From an uncultured bacterium (GTDB lineage Bacteria; Patescibacteriota; Microgenomatia; UBA1400; PJMF01), in the NCBI GenBank assembly GCA_903891335.1, contig CAITDX010000050.1:1-6460 (forward strand): a DNA stretch of 6,460 bases, in the 5' to 3' direction. Made by a program: the position numbers and the translations under genes. Below the pieces are notes generated by a model. That model was not told where the DNA came from and made no database searches. It was given only the letters and a program-made list of their open reading frames with translations. Of the stretch, positions 1 through 5,994 are shown piece after piece (position 1 is the stretch's first letter; the number at the start of each line of letters is the position of its first letter).

Positions 1-1
1 G

Positions 2-67
2 ATTGCCAAGGGAGTGATCCAGAAACACGGAGTTACCAAGGGTGTGAGTTACAGTCTGCTGAAGTAG
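2..67 (+). CDS. Possible C-terminal tail of an unidentified protein (partial, cut by left edge)
   Basis: An open frame enters from the left edge and ends at TAG 65-67, giving 21 residues that are lysine- and valine-rich (it includes KGVIQKHGVTKGV). The short gap to the ligase start at 92 suits the packed layout of the rest of the window. A second frame (starting at base 1) is also open here but would run 46 bases into the ligase, so it is less likely. The fragment is too short to assign to any family, and it may not be coding at all. Confidence 0.3.
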   Translation: MAKGVIQKHGVTKGVSYSLLK

Positions 68-77
68 CTGTTAAAAT
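48..77 (+). promoter_or_regulatory. Candidate promoter for the DNA ligase gene
   Basis: A -35-like GTTACA (48-53, 4 of 6 to TTGACA) and a -10-like TAAAAT (72-77, 5 of 6 to TATAAT) are separated by 18 bases. Transcription would begin near 84-85, leaving a leader of only about 7 bases before the ATG at 92, with no room for a Shine-Dalgarno site. A TATTAT at 85-90 also resembles a -10 box but lies too close to the start codon to serve this gene. Such matches are common by chance in AT-rich DNA. Confidence 0.3.
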
Positions 78-91
78 GATACGCTATTATC

Positions 92-1951
92 ATGTTGTTT
101 CGAGATTTCGCCGCTCATCTACAAAAAATTGAACATATCACTGCACGTTTGGAAATTACTGCGCGCTTAGTCGATTTATATCAAGAATTACTTCACTCTC
201 CCCAGGCAGAACAAGAGGTGGTGGTTGGTAGCTATTTGCTTCAAGGTAGCTTAGTGCCAAGTTATCAATCGCTTGAATTTCAGATGTCAGACAAAATGCT
301 GTTGCGGGCTTTAGCTATATTTGTTGATTCAAAAGATATTCATTCATCAACTCAACCAACTAACTTGTTTGCTGAGTTAGATGGGGATCTGAGTATGGAT
401 GTTGAGTCGATGGTCAAAACTAAGCTCCATCAGCGTTATAAGCAGTTAGGCGATATCGGTGAATTATTTTTTGCAGTCATGAGCGAGTGGAGAGCTGAAA
501 AATCAGTTGATGTGAACTTAAGTGTGTTGGAGGCACATCAGCGATTGCAAGCGATTGCACTCACCAATGGTGTCGGTTCTCAAGATAAAAAGGTCGTGCT
601 ACTACAGCAACTACTACAGCAAGTTGATCCAATCTCGGCAAAATACATTAGTCGAATCGTTTTGTCGAAACTGCGCTTGGGTTTTTCCACGATGACTTTG
701 CTTGATGCATTGTCGTTTGTAAAGCAAGGCAGTAAAGCCGACAGTGAACTCCTAGAGAGAATTTTTGGCAAAAAAGCTGATCTAGGTAAACTAGCCTTAG
801 CATATTTATTGGAAAATCGAGGTGCTGCAACTGAGGAGTTGTTGAGAAGTTATGATGCAGAAATTGGTGTACCAATTCAGCCGGTTCTTTGTCAGCGCCT
901 CAATAGTGCCTTAGAGATTATTGAAAAAATGGGAGAAGTAATTGCTGAACCAAAATACGATGGATTGAGGGTACAAATTCATTTTCGGCGTCATTCAGCT
1001 TTTGAGAACGGGCTCCACCATAAGGCTTTTACCCGCAATCTTGATGATGTGACGCATATGTTTCCAGAACTAGCTGGCTTAGATAAATATATCTTGGCAG
1101 ATGAGTGTATTTTGGATGCTGAGGCAATTGGAATTAATCGAGAAACTGGTAAATTTTTAGCGTTTCAGGAAACCATTCAACGCAAGCGCAAACACGATGT
1201 CGCCAATAAAGCTGCTGAGGTGCCAATTTGTTTTTTTATCTTCGATCTATTGTGGATCAATGGAACATCGCTTTTAGATCAGGAATTGTCGATTCGTAAA
1301 ACACAACTAACTGGGACAATCGTTCCCACAAATTTTTTACAAATTGCGCCATATCAATTAATCAGCGATCCGGTGCAATTACGAGAGTTTCATGAGCAGC
1401 AACTAGCTTTGGGTTTGGAGGGGGCAGTAATGAAACAACCAAATTCTGCCTATGTGGCTGGTCGTAAGTCTTGGCGTTGGGTCAAAATCAAGGAGGAAGA
1501 AGGTAGTCGAGGTAAGCTCAGCGACACAATTGATTGTGTGATGATGGGGTATTACCTTGGCAAAGGTAAACGTCAGCAATTTGGGATTGGTGCTTTATTA
1601 GTGGGTGTGCTTGCTCGTGACCAGGCAAACAATGTAGTTGTGAAAAGTTTATCAAAGATTGGTACTGGTTTAACTGATGAACAGTTTCAGCAGATCAAAA
1701 CGCTTGCCGATGATTGTCGAGCAACTGATAATAAAAAACCAGTGATGTATGAGGTTGATAAAGCCCTTTTTCCAGATGTGTGGATAGAGCCACAATTGGT
1801 TTTAGAGGTCGCAGCGGATGAAATTAGCAAATCACCCATTCATACTGCGGGTGTAGCGTTGCGCTTTCCTCGCCTGATTGGAATTAGGAGTGATAAAAAA
1901 CTTGATGAAGCGACAACTCTAGATGAGTTGACGACAATTACTATTGCTTAA
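92..1951 (+). CDS. lig: ATP-dependent DNA ligase, archaeal/eukaryotic type I (LigB-like)
   Basis: This enzyme seals nicks in duplex DNA through a ligase-AMP intermediate, in replication and repair. The 619-residue protein has the three-part layout of archaeal replicative ligases: an N-terminal DNA-binding domain (about 1-215), the adenylation domain (about 240-450) and a C-terminal OB domain. Nucleotidyltransferase motifs are all visible: motif I EPKYDG with the adenylated lysine K288, motif III DAEAIG (D342, E344), motif IIIa IFDLLW (F384, D385), motif IV EGAVMK (E443), motif V WRWVKIK (K465, K467) and C-terminal motif VI RFPRLIGIRSDK (from R591). The start is supported by MLFRDFAAHLQKIE, which resembles the family's usual N-terminus, although no Shine-Dalgarno site precedes it. 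The gene stands alone, convergent with the glycosyltransferase. No catalytic residue is missing. Bacteria normally use NAD-dependent LigA for replication, so whether this protein replaces or supplements LigA cannot be seen here. Confidence 0.95.
   Translation: MLFRDFAAHLQKIEHITARLEITARLVDLYQELLHSPQAEQEVVVGSYLLQGSLVPSYQSLEFQMSDKMLLRALAIFVDSKDIHSSTQPTNLFAELDGDLSMDVESMVKTKLHQRYKQLGDIGELFFAVMSEWRAEKSVDVNLSVLEAHQRLQAIALTNGVGSQDKKVVLLQQLLQQVDPISAKYISRIVLSKLRLGFSTMTLLDALSFVKQGSKADSELLERIFGKKADLGKLALAYLLENRGAATEELLRSYDAEIGVPIQPVLCQRLNSALEIIEKMGEVIAEPKYDGLRVQIHFRRHSAFENGLHHKAFTRNLDDVTHMFPELAGLDKYILADECILDAEAIGINRETGKFLAFQETIQRKRKHDVANKAAEVPICFFIFDLLWINGTSLLDQELSIRKTQLTGTIVPTNFLQIAPYQLISDPVQLREFHEQQLALGLEGAVMKQPNSAYVAGRKSWRWVKIKEEEGSRGKLSDTIDCVMMGYYLGKGKRQQFGIGALLVGVLARDQANNVVVKSLSKIGTGLTDEQFQQIKTLADDCRATDNKKPVMYEVDKALFPDVWIEPQLVLEVAADEISKSPIHTAGVALRFPRLIGIRSDKKLDEATTLDELTTITIA
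599..622 (+). repeat. Perfect 12-base tandem duplication inside the ligase gene
   Basis: The unit CTACTACAGCAA occurs twice back to back and encodes LLQQLLQQ at residues 170-177 of the ligase. It sits in the N-terminal DNA-binding domain, just before the conserved AKYISRIVLSKLRLGF helix. It keeps the frame, so it would only lengthen or re-register a helix. Confidence 0.8.
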
Positions 1952-1953
1952 TC

Positions 1954-1982
1954 GAGCACTACTTGCACTAAGTGTTTTTTTT
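1954..1982 (+). terminator. Candidate intrinsic terminator of the ligase gene
   Basis: Just after the ligase stop codon, CACT (1957-1960) can pair with AGTG (1971-1974). A-U and G-U pairs can extend the stem outward (1954-1956 with 1975-1977), leaving a 10-base loop. A run of eight T (1975-1982) follows or overlaps the stem. The T-run lies on the plus strand only, so it would end ligase transcription. Its last bases overlap the stop codon of the convergent gene (1981-1983). The stem is weak, with little G+C. Confidence 0.4.
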
Positions 1983-3084
1983 AGCCAATGAGTCGCTTAA
2001 TTTCAGCCATAAGTATTTTAATCGAATTCTGATTGTATTGTTTTAGTTTTTGGAGTGGTTTTGTAAATGCCTTGAGTTTTTCTGGGTGGTTAAGAATGTA
2101 CGTAAGTTTCTGGTTGGCTTTAGCATCATTTTCTTCTACGAAGCCAAGCTTGTAATCTCTGATTAAATCAAGATTACCGTCCTCCTGACCATGAATGTGA
2201 GTGATAGCAAAGAACGGCACTTCACAGGCCACGCTTTCAAAAAGAGTGTTTGGTCCTGCCTTACCCACAATCAGATCTGCGGCCTGCATGTAAGTGTGTA
2301 GGTTTTTGGTGAAACCAAGGGTGACGATGTTCGCCTGCGAAGAACTTAGGGTTTGAATAGTTTTTTTAATACCTTCAATACTGTGATAGAGAAAATCATT
2401 CTTGCCACAAGCCATGATGAAAGTGACTGGCTGTTGGCAGTTGATGATGCTGGGGAGAATTTTGAGAACAGCATTAGCCCCGGCCGAACCAGAAGTAACT
2501 AATACAGTAAACTGATCAACGAGCTTAAGCTTTTTGCGGATTACTTGCTTATTATATTTTTTTTCGAATTTTTCTCGCACAAACCAACCAGCGGTAATGA
2601 CGTTTTTGTCTTTAAATTTTTTCACCAAGAAAGCGTCAAAAGCTAATTGTGCATCTGCTCGATCTGCTACAAGGAGTGGATGGACGGTTTTTGGATCGGC
2701 AAGAACGTTAATGAAAGGAAGATTTTTTTCATTCAATTTCTCGAGAGCAGAGTTATAGGAAAAGTAGGTGTTGATGCAAATATCGAGTTTGTTTTTCTTG
2801 GCAAATTGCTCTATTTCAGCAGTGTTGTTTGGAGAAAAAAGAGCTTTCATTGCCTGTTTCAATTTAGGGTCAGATTGAGCAATAGTCGCGCTCAACTGAA
2901 AAGGAGAGCCTAAAACTGCTGGGCCAAGCCGATACGCTAAATCATATAATTGGCTAAATTTGAGTGGATCAGAAAAAAGTTTAACTTGATAGTCGTCTTG
3001 ATATGCATGCTCAATTTTTTCTTTAATTGCCAAGGCGATACTTTCATGGCCATGAGTACTGGTGAAGATACCGATAGTTTTCAT
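1981..3084 (-). CDS. GT28 / MGDG-synthase-like glycosyltransferase (GT-B fold)
   Basis: This probably transfers a sugar from a nucleotide-sugar to a membrane lipid such as diacylglycerol at the cytoplasmic face. The 367-residue protein has two Rossmann-like halves, as in GT-B enzymes. The N-terminal half carries a THGHES loop (residues 10-15), where the family usually has a GHG-type lipid-acceptor loop, and the TVHPLLV segment (133-139) that matches the HSVHPLW region of MGDG synthases. The C-terminal donor half begins after GWFVREKF (166-173) and has a glycine-rich TSGSAGA (197-203), CGKND (226-230), GFTKNL (257-262), the donor signature GKAGPNT with E283 (274-283) and GQEDGN (299-304). These fit the MGDG synthase / diacylglycerol glucosyltransferase branch better than MurG. 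I start at ATG 3082-3084; the TTG directly before it is in frame but adds only one residue. No transmembrane segment is evident. The gene converges on the ligase and diverges from pth. The sugar donor and acceptor are unknown. Confidence 0.8.
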   Translation of the reverse strand: MKTIGIFTSTHGHESIALAIKEKIEHAYQDDYQVKLFSDPLKFSQLYDLAYRLGPAVLGSPFQLSATIAQSDPKLKQAMKALFSPNNTAEIEQFAKKNKLDICINTYFSYNSALEKLNEKNLPFINVLADPKTVHPLLVADRADAQLAFDAFLVKKFKDKNVITAGWFVREKFEKKYNKQVIRKKLKLVDQFTVLVTSGSAGANAVLKILPSIINCQQPVTFIMACGKNDFLYHSIEGIKKTIQTLSSSQANIVTLGFTKNLHTYMQAADLIVGKAGPNTLFESVACEVPFFAITHIHGQEDGNLDLIRDYKLGFVEENDAKANQKLTYILNHPEKLKAFTKPLQKLKQYNQNSIKILMAEIKRLIG

Positions 3085-3093
3085 CAAGTGCCT

Positions 3094-3099
3094 ATTATA
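3094..3099 (-). promoter_or_regulatory. Consensus -10 box for the glycosyltransferase gene
   Basis: On the minus strand this reads TATAAT, a perfect -10 match, ending 9 bases before the ATG at 3084. Transcription would start near 3087, so the message would be leaderless or nearly so. No convincing -35 box lies at the proper distance, and there is no Shine-Dalgarno site. Confidence 0.4.
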
Positions 3100-3103
3100 T
3101 ACT
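3098..3103 (+). promoter_or_regulatory. Candidate -10 box for the pth-transporter pair
   Basis: TATACT matches TATAAT at 5 of 6 positions and would place the transcript start near 3110, about 20 bases before the pth ATG. It overlaps the opposing TATAAT, so the two divergent promoters could exclude each other. The leader is pyrimidine-rich (TTTCTTTTTCTTT) with no Shine-Dalgarno site. No good -35 box is seen. Confidence 0.25.
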
Positions 3104-3130
3104 TTTCTTGTTGTAAGTTTCTTTTTCTTT

Positions 3131-3685
3131 ATGAAAATAGTCGTTGGTTTAGGTAATCCCGGTCCAGAATATGCGCAGAGTCGTCACAACGCTGGTTTTA
3201 TATTTTTAGATGAAATCATCAAAAAATTTAACATAACGCTACAATTTAATAAAAAATTTCAAGCCAATTTTGCTCGTACACAAATTCTTCAACAAGGGCA
3301 GGCTGAAGATTTGTGTCTCCTTCAACCTCTGACTTTTATGAACCGCTCTGGAGAAAGCCTGCGAGCGTTCTTGGATTACTACTATCCAGAGTTTTTTAGT
3401 GAAGATGAGGGAAATCATTTACTAGTTGCCCATGATGATCTTGATTTGGAATTAGGCAGTTATAAGTTGCACAAAGGCAAGGGGCCAAAGATTCATAACG
3501 GCTTACTTTCTCTCTATGAACAACTAGGACATCGTAATTTTTGGCATATTCGACTCGGCGTTGATAGTCGCGCGGGACAGCGGGTGATTCCAGCCAGTGA
3601 GTATGTGTTGATGAGAATGTCAGCGTATGAAGAAAAGCTGCTTCGTCAGGCAGCAACACAGGTTATTACTGAGTTGTTTGGATAA
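3131..3685 (+). CDS. pth: Peptidyl-tRNA hydrolase, bacterial Pth1 type
   Basis: This cytosolic enzyme cleaves the ester bond of peptidyl-tRNAs that drop off ribosomes, recycling the tRNA. The 184-residue protein is close to the usual length of about 190. The start is set by MKIVVGLGNPGPEY, the canonical Pth1 N-terminus; an upstream in-frame ATG at 3062 would add 23 residues overlapping the divergent gene and is rejected. Active-site residues are present: N9 in GLGNPG, catalytic H19 in SRHNAGF, N71 in FMNRSG, D102 in HDDLDL and N123 in HNG (equivalents of E. coli N10, H20, N68, D93 and N114). Unusually, the glycine-rich GGSAGGHNG loop of typical Pth is GKGPKIHNG here. A short acidic insert (FFSEDEGNH) precedes the HDDLDL strand. 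The MFS gene follows after 8 bases, so they are probably co-transcribed. Pth1 is bacterial/organellar, while archaea use the unrelated Pth2. Confidence 0.95.
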   Translation: MKIVVGLGNPGPEYAQSRHNAGFIFLDEIIKKFNITLQFNKKFQANFARTQILQQGQAEDLCLLQPLTFMNRSGESLRAFLDYYYPEFFSEDEGNHLLVAHDDLDLELGSYKLHKGKGPKIHNGLLSLYEQLGHRNFWHIRLGVDSRAGQRVIPASEYVLMRMSAYEEKLLRQAATQVITELFG

Positions 3686-3693
3686 GTCATTCT

Positions 3694-4896
3694 ATGTCAT
3701 TTTTACGTTTCACTTTCCAAAAAACTCAGAACCTAAAATATCTCTATGCAATTCGTTTAGTGAGAGAATTGGCCAACCAGCTATTGGTATTTTTTTTACC
3801 GTTATATTTTTTTGAATTACGTTTTCCATTTATGAGTCGCTTCAACCTGTCTGGTTTGCAAGAGGGAATTTTTAATGTTGCGCTTGTTTACGGATTAACC
3901 TATGCAGTCTGTTTTTTCTTGGCCATTCCTACGAGTCGGATTTTGACCAAACACGGTCTGCGCTATGGTTTTGTACTGGGACATCTGTTGTATTGTCTGT
4001 ATGTATTGTGCCTGTATTTTTCTCGAGAAAACCCCTACCTGGTTCTAACTTCGGCAGTAATTAATGCCCTACACATCAATTTATTTTGGAACACCTATCA
4101 TTTCGCTCTGAGTCGTTTTAGTGCTGAGGGTAAAATTGGTTCAAACTTGGGTATTATTAACTTTTTGCTCAATGTTTTATCAATGTTGGCGCCAGCTTTA
4201 GGTGGGCTCATCATCGTGACTTTGGGTTATGAAACCCTCTTTTTATTGGGTCTATTTATAGTGTTGTTTGGAGTTTTATTTTCGTTATTTTTGGATAACC
4301 ACAAGGTCAAAGATGTGGTTTCCTATCAAGAATTTTGGAGTTGGTTGCGAGAACCTGGATTTAGACGCTTAGCAGTTAGTTTTACAGGGCGATATTTCAA
4401 TGATGCGAGCATCAACTTATGGACACTGTACATGTTTATTCTGCTAGGAAGCTATGAGGGGGTGGGGTATTTTTATAGTTTATCTCTCTTTTTAGCTCTG
4501 CTGATTAGTTATTCTGCTGGCTCATTCATCGATCAAAATAAAGGTAAAAAACAATTTTGGTTTTCTGGTGGATTGCTGTCAATTTTTTGGTTGCTGCGTG
4601 GTTTTGTGGTTAATATTTGGACAGTGACGATTGTTAACGCTTTGGATAAATTAGCAGCCAGTTTTCATTGGTTATTTTTCGATCGCAGTTGGATTATGCG
4701 TGGCAAAGGTCGAGAGGCGCTATCATATTTTGTCTACCGGGAGATGATTTATAGCTTGGCTGCCGTGCTTTTTTGGTTGTTTGTAGCCTTGATTTTTTAC
4801 TTCCTAATCGCTGCCTGGAAAAGCTTGTTTGTGGCAGCTGCGATTGGGGTGTTGCTGACACTCCTGATTAAGGAACATAAGGAAGATGTGACTTAA
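3694..4896 (+). CDS. MFS-type membrane transporter, substrate unknown
   Basis: This is a 400-residue, strongly hydrophobic protein of about 12 predicted membrane helices, six on each side of a hydrophilic loop at about 200-225, which is the usual MFS size and pseudo-symmetry. A motif A-like loop after the second helix reads PTSRILTKHGLRYG (79-92), and a second copy in the matching place of the C-terminal half reads GSFIDQNKGKKQF (276-288). This duplicated loop is the best evidence for MFS. The N-terminus (SFLRFTFQKTQNLKYLY) is basic and lacks a cleavable signal. A polar cluster at 328-341 (FFDRSWIMRGKGRE) probably forms the loop after helix 10. The gene starts 8 bases after pth with only a weak, distant GGA upstream, so translation may be coupled to pth. 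Nothing in the sequence shows the substrate or direction of transport. Confidence 0.8.
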   Translation: MSFLRFTFQKTQNLKYLYAIRLVRELANQLLVFFLPLYFFELRFPFMSRFNLSGLQEGIFNVALVYGLTYAVCFFLAIPTSRILTKHGLRYGFVLGHLLYCLYVLCLYFSRENPYLVLTSAVINALHINLFWNTYHFALSRFSAEGKIGSNLGIINFLLNVLSMLAPALGGLIIVTLGYETLFLLGLFIVLFGVLFSLFLDNHKVKDVVSYQEFWSWLREPGFRRLAVSFTGRYFNDASINLWTLYMFILLGSYEGVGYFYSLSLFLALLISYSAGSFIDQNKGKKQFWFSGGLLSIFWLLRGFVVNIWTVTIVNALDKLAASFHWLFFDRSWIMRGKGREALSYFVYREMIYSLAAVLFWLFVALIFYFLIAAWKSLFVAAAIGVLLTLLIKEHKEDVT

Positions 4897-4934
4897 TTAG
4901 TCGTTTTGTTTGTTCGCTTAATAATCACGACTAA
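4897..4934. repeat. Inverted repeat between converging transporter and prenyl synthase genes
   Basis: TTAGTCGT (4897-4904) is a perfect reverse complement of ACGACTAA (4927-4934), with a 22-base loop between. The left arm begins right after the transporter stop codon, and the right arm lies within the last codons of the prenyl synthase gene. No T-run follows the stem in either direction, so it is not a classical intrinsic terminator. It could still protect or end the converging transcripts. Confidence 0.35.
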
Positions 4935-5958
4935 GATTGAAATGGAGTAAATCCTGAAGCAGATTTTTGGTTGCTCCCTCATCATCAAGAGAATTAATCA
5001 GCTCTTTTGTTTCGTTCGCAAGAGTTTGGAGGCGAATTTTTATGTCTGGCAGCGCCTTGGAGTGGATAAGGTTTTGCAAAGCCTTACCATCTTCTTGGTT
5101 AATTTGTTGCTGTTTGCCGAAGTGAGTGTGCAGGAGTGTAGTTTCTGCTTCATCACAGTTACGAAGGAGTTGTAGATAGACGATGGTTTTTTTACCTTCT
5201 CTAATATCTGAAAGCAGGGGTTTGCCAGATTTTTCTGAGTTTTCTAGTAAGCCAATTAGGTCATCTTGAATTTGAAAAATTAAGCCAATGGCATTGCTTA
5301 TTTGCTCGAGAACATGCGTGTCTTTGGTTGAAGTTTGTAGAATGGTTGCTGCGAGCTTAAGAGGCAAGCCAAAGGTGTAGCGGGCAGTTTTGAATTGGTA
5401 GAGCTCCAGAACTGTTTCAATTGAGGGAATTTCTGGATTGGCAGTGATCTGGCTATCGAGCATTTCTGCTAAATAGGTTTTGGTAATTTCTTGATTAATG
5501 AGCTTGCCAATAGTAGTTTGCTCAATGAGTTGATTGGCCAGGTACTGACAAATACTGCCAACGCAGATAGCTTGGTTTTTGCCATAATTGATTGGGTCAT
5601 GATAATTGGCGGCCTCAGCTTGCAGACGGTATTCTTGCCAGACTGAGTTGCTGCCGCGACGTTGCTCATCCTGATCAATTACATCATCATGAGCAAGTAT
5701 GCCAGCATGAATGATTTCAAGTGCGGCGGCAATCTTGAGTAATTCGCTTTGTTTTTCCAAGTAAAATTGTGGATTAGCTGCTTCTAGGTAGCTCAGAAAT
5801 AAGCCGCCGCGCACGGTCTTGCCTTTGACAACAAATACCTTGAGAAGCGAAAAAAGTGGTTTAGCAAGCTGTTGTTGTTGGAAATTAATTAATTCCTGAT
5901 CAAGGTGAGTGGTGATAGCTGCATCAATGAGCGCTTTTTTATTAAAGAGTTGTTGCAT
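4918..5958 (-). CDS. Trans-polyprenyl diphosphate synthase (GGPP synthase-like)
   Basis: This enzyme adds isopentenyl diphosphate units head-to-tail to an allylic primer, making C15-C20 or longer prenyl diphosphates for membrane or carrier lipids. The 346-residue, all-helical protein carries the family's marks in order: KGKTVRGG (45-52, the GGKRxRP region), the first Asp-rich motif DDVID (91-95) followed by QRRG (99-102), KTA (190-192), and FQIQDDLIG (228-236) followed by GKPLLSDIREGKKT (245-258). The residue five before the first motif is G86 rather than a bulky aromatic, and the second motif is DDLIG rather than DDxxD, a form seen in many GGPP synthases. The usual Gly-Asp in the helix before the KTA region appears to be G134-S135. 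The start is backed by a GCAGGT ribosome site 6 bases upstream. The gene is divergent from HMG-CoA reductase, which supplies its precursor pathway. Chain length is inferred, not shown. Confidence 0.88.
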   Translation of the reverse strand: MQQLFNKKALIDAAITTHLDQELINFQQQQLAKPLFSLLKVFVVKGKTVRGGLFLSYLEAANPQFYLEKQSELLKIAAALEIIHAGILAHDDVIDQDEQRRGSNSVWQEYRLQAEAANYHDPINYGKNQAICVGSICQYLANQLIEQTTIGKLINQEITKTYLAEMLDSQITANPEIPSIETVLELYQFKTARYTFGLPLKLAATILQTSTKDTHVLEQISNAIGLIFQIQDDLIGLLENSEKSGKPLLSDIREGKKTIVYLQLLRNCDEAETTLLHTHFGKQQQINQEDGKALQNLIHSKALPDIKIRLQTLANETKELINSLDDEGATKNLLQDLLHFNLSRDY

Positions 5959-5964
5959 GATTTT

Positions 5965-5970
5965 ACCTGC
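5965..5970 (-). promoter_or_regulatory. Ribosome binding site of the prenyl synthase gene
   Basis: On the minus strand GCAGGT matches 5 of 6 bases of GGAGGT, with 6 bases to the ATG at 5958. It is the only good Shine-Dalgarno sequence before any gene in the window, and it fixes this start. Confidence 0.5.
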
Positions 5971-5988
5971 CTTTCCCGACTAGTGTGT

Positions 5989-5994
5989 ATTGTA
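5989..5994 (-). promoter_or_regulatory. Candidate -10 box for the prenyl synthase gene
   Basis: The minus strand reads TACAAT (5 of 6 to TATAAT), directly abutting the start codon of the divergent HMG-CoA reductase gene. Transcription would begin near 5982, giving a leader of about 24 bases that contains the GCAGGT ribosome site. A matching -35 box would lie inside the HMG-CoA reductase coding region and is not convincing. Confidence 0.3.

Noticed and set aside
580..875. Minus-strand open frames inside the ligase gene
   Set aside because: They are shadows of the ligase coding strand; the CCSSCCSS string is simply the antisense of the LLQQ duplication.
2534..2913. Plus-strand open frames inside the glycosyltransferase gene
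   Set aside because: They lie fully antisense to a gene with clear family motifs and show low-complexity, Phe/Ser/Arg-rich translations with no recognisable domain.
1981..3084. Calling the glycosyltransferase MurG
   Set aside because: The GKAGPNT and GQEDGN signatures and the TVHPL segment fit the MGDG synthase branch better; MurG's N-terminal GGTGGH loop is absent.
3085..3087. TTG as the start of the glycosyltransferase gene
   Set aside because: An ATG follows immediately and begins the typical beta-strand MKTIGIF; the TTG adds one residue only.
3062..3130. Upstream in-frame ATG that would lengthen Pth by 23 residues
   Set aside because: The canonical Pth1 N-terminus begins at 3131; the extension is hydrophobic, overlaps the divergent gene's start and has no family counterpart.
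3396..3815. Other-frame open frames over pth and the pth/transporter junction (3396-3659 minus, 3627-3815 plus)
   Set aside because: Both overlap well-supported genes and show no domain or conserved motif.
5469..5678. Second minus-strand frame inside the prenyl synthase gene
   Set aside because: It overlaps the synthase in another frame across its conserved first Asp-rich region and has no features of its own.
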